Assembly (NCBI GenBank): GCA_027604685.1
Contig: JADHYX010000101.1
Span: 2,246 to 60,593, forward strand
Direction of reading: 5' to 3'
Length of the DNA stretch: 58,348 nucleotides
Source: Lobulomyces angularis
Taxonomy: Eukaryota; Chytridiomycota; Chytridiomycetes; Lobulomycetales; Lobulomycetaceae
Every line of letters begins with the position of its first letter. The stretch's first letter is position 1. The notes beneath the pieces are model-generated. The model was not told where the DNA came from and made no database searches. It worked only from the letters and a program-made list of their open reading frames with translations. Shown here in pieces: positions 21,359-32,958 of the stretch. The translations under genes were made by a program, and so were the position numbers.

Positions 21359-24300
21359 TTATAACAGCTTATTGTTTTTACCGAAACTTTTTGTGGGTAT
21401 ACTTTTAAATGTTCGAGATCCACTATCGTATTTATAAAATTCTATGACATCATCAGTAGTCAAGCTATCTGGGCCTTGGGATTCTGTGTATGTTTTCAAA
21501 ACTTGATTTAAATTCGAGTCATAAGAATACAATCCTCTAAAGGTATTGTTTTTTAAACCTTTAAATAAAATAATGAAGTTTTCGTATTTGGATTCATCCA
21601 GATCCTAAATATTTTAGTTGAAAAACACACCACTTTCTTACCTCTAAAACCTCGGTCAAGGTATTTTCATTAACTTTTCCAGCCAAGCAAACATGAATTA
21701 ACGCATTTCTTATCAGCTTTTTATTTGATAAATTTTTGCATTTTTGAACAGGTAGAGAAATTTTTGTTTCTTTATATTTAGAGGAATCACCTGTGAGAGA
21801 CTTCCGTTGTGTGTCACTGGATTCTTTCTCCATTAGCTTCTTCATTTCTCGCAATTTTGATTTGTTTTGAAGTTTTTCTTTTTGCTCTAACTCCTTCTTT
21901 CTGTATTTTTATATTTTTTTTTTTGCTTTATTCTCTTTAAATAAATACTTAATTACCTCTTTTCATTTTCAATTTCATAGAATTGATCTGTTTTTAATTT
22001 TTCTAATTTCTCAATTTCTAATTTTTTTTGATGTTGAAGCGTATTCTGAAACTCAGCTTTTTTTTCCAATTTTAACCGCTTTGATAATTCAACTGAATTC
22101 TCCTTTTTAGTTGTTTCCGCAGCTTTTAAAAGATCATTTTCCGATAATTCCTGAGTTTTTATAATAGATGCTTTTCTGTGAGAAGAGTTTCTACTCTCTA
22201 AAAGTTCAAAAATTTTGGAATGATCTTCAGATGGAATAATTTTATTCGAAAAAATTTCCAAATTAGCGCCGCCTTCAATTTTGTATTCTAGTTCATCGGC
22301 CTCATCACCGAAATATCCTGCATTATCCGAAAATTCTTTACACTGAAATCCTTCTGGAACGTATATGGAGAAATTTTCATCTACATCAAATTCATTAAAC
22401 AACAAATTTTTGGCTTGTGGGTTTATTGATATCTTGCCATGTTTTTCAGCGTGTCTTTTTAGTTTCTTGCTGTGATTACTAACTTCATTTATAATAGAAT
22501 TACTTTTGGTCTTATTTAACGAAGGATCAGTAAATACCACATCTTCAAAGAAGCTCTTCCCAATGTCTACTTTTTCCTCTAGACTATCCATATTTGAGTG
22601 CTTCTTATCGGTTATCGAAGGTAAGTTTACACCTGATAGATGGTATGAAGGAGGCGGAGATTGTGCCAAAGGTACAACGCTAGGATGCAAGTGTGGTAAG
22701 ACAACCGAATTTTTGTTTTGGTTTCTAAGTCTTTTAGGTAAGTTTTTTTTTGAAGCGATTGAATTAACTTTATCAAATTCAACAAAGTAAGTTAAGGAGT
22801 TTGCTGTTGATGGTCGCGAATTCTTCGATTCAACAAAAACTTCTTTTTTATCAATATGTCCTACGGGATTGCAGATGTCGCTAATTTTTACGTATTTTTG
22901 AGGTATTATCTTTCTAGTTGAATCCAATTCTGGACGATTTTCTAGTTTTTCACTAATGGTGTTCGCTGAATCAATGTCCGTATTACCCTCTATTTCAAAA
23001 CCAGAATTTTTATCAGCGGAGTTGCCTGCACAACTGGTTTCGCTACCAACAATTACCTCAAAATCATTTAATATTATTTCTGTATTTAGATGAATTTTCT
23101 CTGACATCTGCTTTTCATCTTTTCGATTCAACTCGATTTTACTTTGTTCTTCACACGGAAGTTCATTTCCTGCAATATTTTTCGACGCTAATTGTGTAGG
23201 ATCGGTAATTATATAACTGTTTACTTCAGATTCGATTTCTGTAACTTCTTCATTGGAAATGCTGTCTGTACTTATGATGTGGTTCAATTTAGTGAATGAA
23301 GCATCAACCCTTTGACTATCGTTTCCATAAAAGGTGCTTCGAGTAACATCTAAACTGTCCTTTTTTCCAACGTGGGAAGTAAAATCTGTTTTTTTTTTGT
23401 AGGAAAAGGTATTTGAAATTTCACATTCTACCACAATTTCATTCTTTTTATTGAAAATTCCTTTTTTATTTTCACGTATTATAGAATATTCATCAGTGGT
23501 ACATACATCCTTTTTATTGAAATTTGTTTTACTGATTTTAACTTCATCTGTATCAACTTTTTCTAATTGAACATCACCTCCCTCAACTTTTTCTAACTGA
23601 ACATGATTTCCATCGACTTTTCCTAACTGAACCTCATCTCCATCAACTTTTTCCAACTGAACCTCATCTCCATCAACTTTTTCTAATTGAACCTCATCTC
23701 CATCAACTTTTTCTAATTGAACCTCATCTCCATCAACTTTTTCCAACTGAACCTCTTCTCCATCATCTTTTTTTAATTGACCATTATCTGCGTCAATTTT
23801 TTCTGATTGATAATTATCTACATTACAACTACTTAAGTCAACTGAATGTATAATACTGGAAGCGTCCTCAAATTCAATATTTTTTTTTGATAGGATATCA
23901 ATTGAATGATTCAGTAGTGTACTTTCTACAGGTGGAAGCTCCAAATGAAGTAACCTTTCATCACTGTCATGCTTTACCACAACATCAATAACAGATTCCT
24001 CAAATGTTGAACTTTTTTCTTTAACAATAGAAAATGTACGCTTATCTACTGCTTCATTGTTATGAGCTCCCTTTTCTTGAATTGGTATTTTGTTTTCTAC
24101 TACAGGTTTTAAATTTAATATCTCCATATTGCTATCCGTTTCGACACTGGATGAAGAAGATAAATTTACTTCAGCGTTATTTTGAAAGTCTCCACTGCAA
24201 CTTGGAACATCACATTCTATAGAAGAAACTTCCTTTATTGAGCTGTTTACATCAGGAGCCACTGGAATACTTAAAATTGGCATTACGCTCATATTTACCC

Positions 24301-26253
24301 TTTTACTTTCTTTCTCAGAATTAGAGTCATTTTCGAGCAAACCTGAATATTTTGTAGAATTTTCTTTCAAAGACACACTGATTAATTCGTTTGGAACATT
24401 CCGTGCATTATCTTCAGAAAAATTTTTCTTAGTATTAGCCAAATAATCCTCATCAAAAACTGCAGCATCCTTATTGTTTTCTTCAAAATTTTCATCAGTT
24501 AATTGATTTGACACTAGGCGAACACAAAATTCTTTCTTCACTTCACTCCTTTTTTCAAATCCATTTTCTTCGGCTGCTGGTGCTAATACACAATTTTCAA
24601 TATGTTTTTTACTGAAATCTTCATATTCTAGTTTTTCAACTTGCCTTAATTTCTTTCTTGATACCACTATAATTTTCTTGGTAACTTCTTCTGCTGTACA
24701 CCTTAAGAAGAAGTTTAAATATGATGCAGATTTTTGTATTAAAAAATATACCCATTCTTTACTTGGAGATGCCTTTTTTCAACACATTTTAAAAACTCTA
24801 AAAAGTAATTGAGAATTATCTTTTTGAATCCAACTCCACCTTTACAGTACTCTTCGGCAGTAAAAGGTGGTTCTGTAAAATTTAAAATTTTTGAATATTT
24901 TAGAAACAGCTGGATGTTTTTTAATTTGGAAGAAGAATTGAGATTTACAAATCTGCTTTGATCTGTAAATTTTTCCAGCTACAGAAAATATTAATTAAAT
25001 TTAACAATCAAAACAAATTCTCACTTTTCTAGCAACTTTTGGTTCCTTGTTATAATACTGAAGAATAAATAAGAATAATTTGCCATCTTTTAGGGATTTC
25101 ATAATATCATCAATCTCCTTTGGTTTTTCCTCAAATGTGCATCTTATCAGATTTAACCAAATCAATATACCATCTTCGTAATCAAATGGACATATTGCCT
25201 TATTGCGATTATCAAACAAATTTAATTCCTCCTCTATAATTCTTAAGGGCATTGAAACATGCTGATTGGCAGCCATTATCGCCTCAATTATGTTGCTATG
25301 AATGGACTATATTTGTTAAATTTAGATTTTAAATTAATACATTTATTTACCTCATAAAATGGCGAAGTATCACCTATCATTTCCTTCACAGAATTTGACA
25401 ATTTCTTCTTAAATTTGAAAAATCCTTTAGAAACTAGTTTGTCCAAAAATAAAAATTTAATTTTCGTTTTAGCATTGTTAATTTCAGCTTTTCCTTCCGA
25501 TAATTCATTTAGTACAATATCGGTCGCTTTTTCATATAGTGTGCCTTCACATAAAGAGGAAATGATGGTGTTTGTGGCAATATTATGAATCTGGTTTTAA
25601 CTTAATTAAAATTAATCTGCTAAAATAATTATTTACATCTGTTTTATTCAACTCCACTAAAAGACTGCTGACCCTGGATAATAAATTTTTCTCTTTTTCT
25701 TTTAGATTTTTTACCAAAAAGTTAAGTAACCAGCGGATATATGACTTAAATGAATGCTAAAAGAAGAATTATAGATTAAACAATAATTTTTGTTTTAATT
25801 ACATCCATAATCTCATAGTTGCTGTCAAAATTATCCCCTTTATTTAAATTGCTATTATTACATTTTTGTTTTACAGCATCCAAAATTTTAACTGTTGTGT
25901 TCAAATTTCCATTTATACTTTCTAAAATATCTTCGTCATAAATAGAGTCATTCAATTCCAAATGTTTGATAGCTTTTTTTATCTCCAAAAAATTTTTTTC
26001 GTTGACTTCAGCACCAGATGCCTGCACAGCTTCTTCACTACTAAACCAAAGTAAATCAACTTGAGGATAAAACAGATATAATGCCTTCACGTTTATTTCA
26101 GTATTAAGTTTTTTATAATGTAATGTTTACCTTCAAAAGAATTAGCGGATCGTTCAAATCCTGTAAAATTATCGAATTACCCTGTGATTGAGTTTTGTCG
26201 CTGCTACTTGTGTCATTAAAAAGAGAACTTAAAAAAGATTGAGCTGTTTCCAT
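21359..26253 (-). CDS. CAMSAP/Patronin-like microtubule minus-end protein (CH + CKK)
   Basis: Starts at ATG 26253 (METAQSFLSSLFND). A helical N-terminal region is followed by a divergent calponin-homology domain: CPFDYEDGILIWLNLIRC then MKSLKDGKLFLFILQYY (about 25200-25040), continued by FTAEEYCKGGVGFKKIILNY (24860-24800). One large exon of about 900 residues (24667-21953) is charged and disordered and carries a 10-residue tandem repeat. It ends in a Lys/Glu-rich coiled coil. The C-terminal CKK domain spans about 21770-21359: KLIRNALIHVCLAGKVNE, then YENFIILFKGL, TFRGLYSYD, IEFYKYDSGSRTFKSIP. CKK binds microtubules near minus ends, so the protein should protect non-centrosomal minus ends. Exon joins at 24710-24780 and 25570-25780 are approximate. 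The domain order equals CAMSAP. Confidence 0.83.
23545..23800 (-). repeat. 30-bp tandem repeat in the CAMSAP-like gene (KVDGDEVQLE unit)
   Basis: About eight copies of a 30-bp unit, read on the minus strand as KVDGDEVQLE. The central copies are nearly identical; the edges diverge (KVDGNHVQLE, KVEGGDVQLE, KVDTDEVKIS). The near-identity suggests recent expansion. Confidence 0.9.
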
Positions 26254-26772
26254 AAATGAACAACGTTACTAAGTTTTTTAAGGTTCGTTTTTAAACTCCG
26301 ATACAGCGGATTTAAATGTTAATAATATATACCTTGGTGTGTTTCAGAATCTCCATTATGCGTTATCTCAAACTAATCAGTGGTATCTTAAAAACTTCTT
26401 ATTTAAAGATGACGATGAGCAAAGATGGTTGTTATATTTGTAGCTGCCAATTTTAATTAAAAATATGCCTCCTTCACAAATTGGAATTTTTAATTTATGT
26501 TGAAAATTACTTGATAATGTACCTAATAAAAATTCATTTATTTGTTTTTAAAAAATAAAATTATTAAAGCTAATTGGACTTTCAACGTTTGTGAACAACT
26601 GTATTGAACACTTGAATAAAGTGAACTCAACAAAAATTGCCAATTCAAACCAGAACAATCTGCCGTGGTAAAAAATTATTATGATTCTTATTTAGTTTTT
26701 TAAGTTTTAAATATCTTCTCAATTTTAAATCTGATTTTTTAGAACTTTCTTGCTATTTTCATTACAATTTTT
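26254..26772. other. Divergent intergenic region, possible 5' UTR exon
   Basis: Separates divergent starts at 26253 (minus) and 26773 (plus). At 26568-26672 an open stretch on the plus strand reads like coding sequence (LIGLSTFVNNCIEHLNK...) and ends CCGTGGTAAAA, a possible donor. A T-rich acceptor lies at about 26735-26742. It may be a 5' exon of the next gene, but the frame does not join cleanly, so it is left unassigned. Confidence 0.35.
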
Positions 26773-27472
26773 ATGGAAACTAGATCGCAGTCAAAAAATT
26801 CAATCTTAAATAAAATAACCTATGAAGTACCTGTTGAACCGTGTTATAATGTTATTAAACAAAGCAATTTAATTGAGAAACCTAGAAATAATACTTGTTC
26901 AAACAAAGAGGAGAAGCTAGTATTGGCAAAAGCACCAACACTTTCTTCAAAGCTACTAGCAGTAAGTTATTAAACAACCTACATTTTTAAGTAATTTAAA
27001 CCAGCCGGAGAAGTTTAACCACAAATTGGCGTTCAAAAATTCATCAATTTCAGAACTTTCAACTGACAATTTGAATTTAAGGAAATCTTTCACAAACAAG
27101 AAAGATCAAAATACTTTCGATTACGGAATACAAATTCTAAAGCCGAAACTTATAATTGAAAAAGAGGAAATTATCTTGAATAAAACTCCCAGATGCTCCT
27201 TATTACCAAAACATATTGAAAAAGTTGAATCAGTACGAACTGTTGAGTGCGAAGAAATTAGAAACGATTTAAAGCCATATTTGGAGAAAGACGAAGTTAA
27301 GGACTTTAAAAATATATATAACACCCCCATACCACCGCCACCAGAATTAAAATCGAAAGATGCAGCTGTCCTAGCAGAATTGTTGGATGACATTTTGGTG
27401 GATGTCTACGGTAGTCGAGAGAGCTACTTTAACCGCCACAAAAACTTCAATCATAACTTTTATATTTTTTGA
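26773..27472 (+). CDS. Hypothetical protein
   Basis: Two exons, 26773-26961 and 27005-27472, joined by a clear GTAAGT...CCAG intron of 43 bp. The roughly 218-residue product begins METRSQSKNSILNK. It is polar and has no transmembrane segment. The C-terminal half contains a proline run, TPIPPPPELKSKDAAVLAEL, followed by an amphipathic helix (LAELLDDILVDVYGSRESYF). I do not recognise the family. A continuation near 27590 (after tttttagCAG) is possible but unsupported. It is divergent with the CAMSAP-like gene. Confidence 0.5.
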
Positions 27473-28022
27473 ATTAAATTTTCAATTTTTGTTCAGAGTC
27501 CTTTCTTTCGCTGAATAATTTTAACCAAAATATAAAGTTGCAAGCACAAAGTTTCTAGATTTTTTTTTTCTTCTAATGTTTTTTAGCAGTTCAGTATGCC
27601 TTTCATCCATGTAAGAAAAATAACTCAACCAACCAACCAGTTCTTCAGTTATTGAATATATTCGAAATAAAAGGTTTATTTTTTTACATTTTCTGGCAAA
27701 CTCCCCCTAAAAGGTTTAACAGGAAACGACTTTTTTTCCCAGTAAAATAGCTATTTCAATGATGTATTATTATCTGATAATATTGTTCGAATTAAGATTT
27801 TCAATGCATTTAAAAAATAGATGGTTTTTTTATTTCTTTCCGATATACAACATATATTATACTAATAAGAGATATTTTTTGTTTAATAAAAATTTTCAAA
27901 AAATATGAATCAAAGTTTTAAAAAGTAAGATGAACTAAATTACATCATAATAAAAACCAATTAACATATTATACGTAAATTTTTTTAAATTTTTTTGCAG
28001 ATTTAACTTTTTAGCTATTATT
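27473..28022. other. Convergent intergenic region
   Basis: AT-rich 3' region between a rightward and a leftward gene. One short open stretch after an acceptor-like site (27590-27640, MPFIHVRKITQPTNQ) has no partner exon. Nothing else is supported. Confidence 0.35.
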
Positions 28023-28473
28023 TTATGAAGAATTGAAATTTCTAATTTGATCAATTTCAACGTTGATTCTACTATCTAATAAACCATCCAGATCTTTAAT
28101 CAAAATTTTTCTCCTCTTTTTTTTTAAGTAAATTACTACTGAAAATAAAAGAAGAAAGAGTATAAGGAGTATTAACACAGATATTCCAATAATTAAAGGG
28201 ATATTGAGTTTAGGGATACTTTTAGCAGCGTTAACAGGGGCCAAAGTGTTAGAAGGAGTTGCATTTGCCAAATCAGTAGAAGTAAATTTAAGAGTGGTAT
28301 GATTATGGTTATCTCTGGTGGGAAATGTATTGAAATGATTATCAGTTGTTGCTGTTAAAAAATTTAAAAAGGTTTATCGAAAAAAGAAGTTTCATAAAAA
28401 ATTTCTTACAGTTGTTATTATTGTTATTAATATTAATGTTGATATTTAAATTGTTGACTGCCGTCTGCTGCAT
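28023..28473 (-). CDS. Small single-pass membrane protein
   Basis: Two exons are inferred: ATG 28473 (MQQTAVNNLNINININ, Asn-rich) to a donor GTAAGA at about 28411, then about 28352 to the stop at 28023. The N-terminal part is Thr/Asn/Ser-rich and lacks a signal peptide. One strong transmembrane helix (IPLIIGISVLILLILFLLLF, continuing SVVIYL) is followed by a basic stop-transfer KKKRRK and a short acidic tail, predicting an N-out/C-in type III topology. No family is recognised. The Thr/Asn-rich ectodomain could be glycosylated. Confidence 0.55.
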
Positions 28474-28879
28474 TTAATGTTGACTACAGAAAATTATTTA
28501 ACAACAATTTTGTTGATGTTATTTATTTACAACTTTTTTTTGGGTTTCAATAATATTATTTTAAATGTTGTGTAATAGTTGTTATTGAAGTTAACAAACC
28601 GTACTAGAATATATTTGTATTTATTCTTACATTAACCTACTGCATTTGGGTATTTCAAATTAATAATAAAAGCTCACTTTGAAACAATTCCTGTTCAAAT
28701 TCCCACTATAGTTATGCTTTTAAAAGTTATTTTAATAAATCTTTTAACAAAAGTTTCCTTAGATTCTATTTTGAACCTTAAGTTAAAAGGTAATATTCAA
28801 TAAAATTACTTTAATTTATAATAAAAAAAAAATATTGTACTTTAAAGTAAAATCTATCAATGTCAATTATCCAAGCAAA
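28474..28879. other. Intergenic spacer
   Basis: AT-rich sequence upstream of the leftward membrane-protein gene. Asn-codon-like attatt/gttatt runs occur near 28500-28590. No gene or RNA was recognised. Confidence 0.35.
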
Positions 28880-29593
28880 AAAAATTATTGGCTACAATGG
28901 GCATTTCAGTGGAAATATAATTATAAAGTTTATAAGTATGGGTTTTAAAAACGATCTTGAAATTCTCTGCTTCTGTCCTACACACTTAATGCTGACAGTA
29001 CTTGATATATACAGTCTCTGGTCTTGGCATTTGATGAATTACTTACATTTTCTTCTCTTTCGAATTCTACCTTCCACCAACTTTCACAGTTTCTCCCGCA
29101 AATCGCCAATCGTGATTTTTAAAGTTTTAACCAAATCTTATAATCCACAAATCTTATCCTTCAGAGCTTCATTCTTTAAAAATAAATTTGAAGACAGTTC
29201 GCTGTTTTTAGAAGTTTCATAGACTCCTCTTCACACTGAGCTTATCATTTGGAAAATCTCTTAGTTTAAATAATTCCCAGTCCTTTTCTTTTACCAAATT
29301 TTCTAACAGGTTTATTTTCCTCCTAAATTCCCAAAAATAATTTCAATTATCAAAATTTTTTTTTAAAATTTTTCACCTTCGGAATTTAGTTCCTTTACAG
29401 AGTTTAAAGGAAAAAGCTGATCGTTATCGCTATTACTTTCTGATACAGAAGTCTCGAAATCATTTTTTAATTTTAAAACATTTTCATCTTCAGTGTCTTT
29501 CAACTGCTGGAGGAGTAAATTGTAATTTTTAATTTTTTCATCTCTAGTATCTATTTCTTGAATATGTTTCTGATAAAAGTCTTTGTCAGACAT
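28880..29593 (-). pseudogene. Decayed coiled-coil protein gene
   Basis: Minus-strand frames read as one helical, charged protein but are broken. An ATG at 29593 opens MSDKDFYQKHIQEIDTRDEK, and the frame stops at about 29363. Further along come LLENLVKEKDWELFKLRDF, then after a frameshift LFLKNEALKDKICGL, a TAA, DLVKTLKITIGDLREKL, a TGA, and KLVEGR. Two stops within an otherwise continuous heptad-like pattern, plus a frameshift, indicate decay rather than introns. The parent family is not recognised. A functional short first exon is possible but less likely. Confidence 0.5.
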
Positions 29594-29644
29594 CTGTCCG
29601 CTTATCTATTCAGTCTATGTTGTTGAGCTGTCATTTTGGTTCTT

Positions 29645-30010
29645 CTAATGGAGCTGGCAAGTTGGGCTACGAAGTATCACCTTCAGAAAACTATATCTCG
29701 CTGCAACAACATATGATGGCAAGAGAACTTCAATCATCACTGATCCTCTTTTATTCTGAACACTCACATTAGCATTAAAAGTTTTTAAATTCAATTTCTT
29801 ACATTTTGGGCAATCTACTGTAGGATGTGCTGTTATAGTTTGTGAAGTTATCAAACTGAAAAATATTCTCCTCAAAAACAACATTTCTTACTTTCTAAAA
29901 ATCCAAATTGTTTTACCATCAAATAATCAGTATTCCATACCGTAACCTACAAATCTCATTACTTTTCCAGGATAATCTAAAGGTCTTATAACTTCCTTTG
30001 GTACATCATA
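29645..30010 (-). pseudogene. Coding relic with CxxC motif
   Basis: Upstream of the coiled-coil relic on the same strand, fragments read VPKEVIRPLDYPGKVMRFVG, a stop, FDGKTIWIFRK, another stop, then an open frame of 79 residues from about 29884 that includes HPTVDCPKCKKLNLKTFN. The stops and missing splice signals suggest an old gene or mobile-element fragment. No family can be named. It may belong to the same dead gene as the coiled-coil relic. Confidence 0.3.
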
Positions 30011-30406
30011 ATTGTTTTACAACCAACAACTCTGAGATTTAGTGATGAAGTACAAATGTACTGTACAATAAAGTTGTTATATCAATTGTGAAGACTTCCA
30101 TAAATAGAAATTTACTGCTGGAGTGTGGTGGATTTAGAGTCAATCGACACTTAATCTAGGAGTTTTAGTACTCCCAGTCCACTATCAGTGCTAAAAGGAG
30201 AAGTGTTTTCCCCTTAACAAAAAAATAAACTAAATTTTTTTTTTTCTTTTTTTTTTTGTGAATATTTTTTCTTTTTCTCTTTGATTTTTTTTTTTCTCCT
30301 ACATTTCATATTCATCACAAATTTATGAATTATTCTCATAAATTAAATAACTAGGGATTATATTTTTAAAATGAAAAATGAAAGGCAATATGACACATCA
30401 AACTGT
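30011..30406. other. Intergenic region
   Basis: Mixed sequence at 30020-30200 containing tggagtgtggtggatttagagtc, followed by long T-rich tracts (30235-30295). There is no ORF above background and no tRNA-like fold by eye. Confidence 0.35.
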
Positions 30407-32837
30407 CTATGAAACTTTTAATTTAAATTTTTTTTTCTCTTTTAAAGTAATTTTATTTGAACTTTTCACCTTGATTTCCTGGGAATTTTTGGCAGTTTTT
30501 TTCTTCTTTTGCTTACCAATATCACTAATTTTAAACATACATCCAGTAATGTCATAGTCAGCCTTCCATTGTTCTATGAGGCTTTCCCATACAGAGTTAA
30601 TTACAGCAGTTTTTGCTTCTGCTACAATTTTAGGCCCTTCATTATCGAAAATTAAAAAATAAGAAAAAATAAAAGGAAGCGAATTAAAAAAAATTATAAA
30701 TACGAAGATCAAAATTATACCACCAAATTTCAAAAGATTATTGTAACAAATTTTGCTATAATTTTGAAGTATTGAACAAGAACTATGGAAAAAAAACCGG
30801 AACCTAAATAAACCTTTTTCTCTCACTAAATCATCACAGTATATTTCTATTTTTTAGCAAATAAGCCCTTTATGGTAACAAGATATCATTTATATCATTT
30901 ACCTTCTTTAGAAAATAAGGATACAATCTTTAAACATTCCTCAAGAATATCAAAATTATACAAATCCAACAATTCCATCAAGTATCTGAGCCCACGCTTT
31001 TCATAAACAAGTTTTCGAAATAAATCTGTATTAAGAAAATATTCTATTAAATAATTTCAAATTTTCTAAATAATAAAAACCGCTTTGAATCAGCAGTGAT
31101 AGTATTTGTAATGCAGCAATAATGACTTCATCTAACCAATGTTAAAAACTTAATTGTTTTTCGATATTACCAGCGTCGGAAAGTAATGTAAAAAGAAATT
31201 CTGCAAGGGAAAGCAAGTGATCGGTTGGAATGACTATTATTCACCAAAAATTATCACAGTTATTATTAAAAATTTATTAACAATCCATGTACCTCCATTA
31301 AAATTTTTAATCTTCAGTTTCAACTAAGCAAATGATATTAAAAATTTTTTGATAGGGTAACTAACCACATCTAGATTTACCAGCCTTTTGTAATTTGAAC
31401 TACATCCTGAAGTGCATTCAATTATTTCCTTTAAATCTGAAAATGGATCATCAGCTGGTAACTGAACTTGAAGACAATGTTCCGCCATATTCGAATCCTT
31501 TGGAAGGTAAGTAACCACATTATCTGGTACATTATAGGACATTGCTAATAACTTTGCATCCAACCTCAGGTCAACTACTTTAATATCCTTAGCAGATACA
31601 GAATTGTTAAAATTTTTGGTTGGCTTTACCAAGAATCTTAAAATTTTTTCAACAGTCAACTTTATAAAACCGTCATCAGACATTGTAGTGTCAAGTTTTT
31701 CTCTTAATAAGTTTTTTAACAAGTTCAAATTGTTCACCAACTTTTCCGTAACTTTTTCATTAAGTTCAACTGTAGATTTAACAGAACTTAAAATAATACA
31801 GACAACTTCCCGTAGAACATCCTTTCTCTTGCAAAGCAAATATGGTATCATTAATTTGATACCACCTACTTTATTAAACACATCAGTGTCTGCAAAAAAA
31901 GTGAAAATTAACAATGGCGATAAAAGTATATTACGTAATGTCATGGCTTTATTAAGAACCAAAAACAGAAGAAGAAACGCAAAGGATTCACTATTTTTGC
32001 TGTAAGAGTTTTTAAGAAATTTAAAGATATCTGCAAAACTGGTTGTGGTTAAAAACGATTGTTTTGAACGGTCCACAATGTGTTGTAAAATAGTGGCAAC
32101 TTTTACTGCATTTTCTGTGTTTATTTCCGGATTATTCAATAAATTACATAATTGTACGCTTAATGGGGCGAGTTTATAAGCAAACTGATCTAAAAAAAAA
32201 TTTTTGGTAATCATCCTTTGCAGATTTCATACTTATATCAATCAAATGAAAAATGACCGTTAACAAATGATGAGTTAGATTTAGTCCAAACTCCGATTCA
32301 GCAGTTAAGAGTGACCCTAAGTTCATTTTATTTTAAAATTGAAGGCAATGCAAGGATTTTTACCTAAGGACTCTACAAGATGTTCAACTTCAGACTCTTC
32401 CAATTTAACTTAAAAAAAAAAATTAATACACCAATTTACTTAATAACCTTGAGTTGCTAATTTTATCAACAAATCTGATGTTAAGTGAATACACTCAAAA
32501 TCATTATGTAACCAAACACTTTTTAAGCAGCTGATAACTGACCTTAAAACTTCCAGCGGTTTAACGTTAAATGTTTTAAATCCTGTCATATATTTTCCAA
32601 AAAATTACCATAAAGAAATATAACGTATAGTTTACCATTTAATGCCAATACTTTAAACATTAATTTCAATGAATATCTCACTGAAAATTTATTTGTTGAG
32701 CATTTTATAAGTTTTAAAGAATTTAAAAGCACTTCTTCATTATTGTATATTAAAGTAGGATCATCTATTGTAAATAATTGGTTAATTAGTGAATTCCTTT
32801 TTGGAGCAACTTCAATAAGGGAAAGAAGAGAATTCAT
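30407..32837 (-). CDS. ARM/HEAT-repeat-like helical protein (possibly CFAP69-like)
   Basis: Starts at ATG 32837 (MNSLLSLIEVAPKR) and continues over at least seven exons: about 32837-32635, 32580-32450, 32410-32365, 32290-31325, 31130-31080, 31020-30905 and a last exon ending at 30407. The product is almost all helical. Repeat-like segments are rich in Leu and polar residues (VLRSVISCLKSVWLH, MIPYLLCKRKDVLREVVCII, VYEKRGLRYLMELLDLYNFD, EECLKIVSLFSK). Its end is basic (KQKKKKTAKN). The segment around GLRYLMELLDLYNF and the following WESLIEQW resembles the C-terminal half of the flagellar protein CFAP69 as I recall it, but this is only a suggestion. The two 3' exons and their joins are provisional. 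Confidence 0.5.
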
Positions 32838-32958
32838 TTTAAGTCGGAGTTTAAAATTAAAAGTAAATCAAAATAAATATTAAAATTATTAAAATTCATA
32901 TTATAAAAGTACAATAAACCACCACAACGGCACTATCAACATTAGAAGTATATATATC

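Noticed and set aside
28860..29222. 120-residue plus-strand ORF
   Set aside because: It begins at a plausible ATG but its composition is typical of an antisense shadow, and the minus strand shows a heptad coiled-coil pattern, even though broken.
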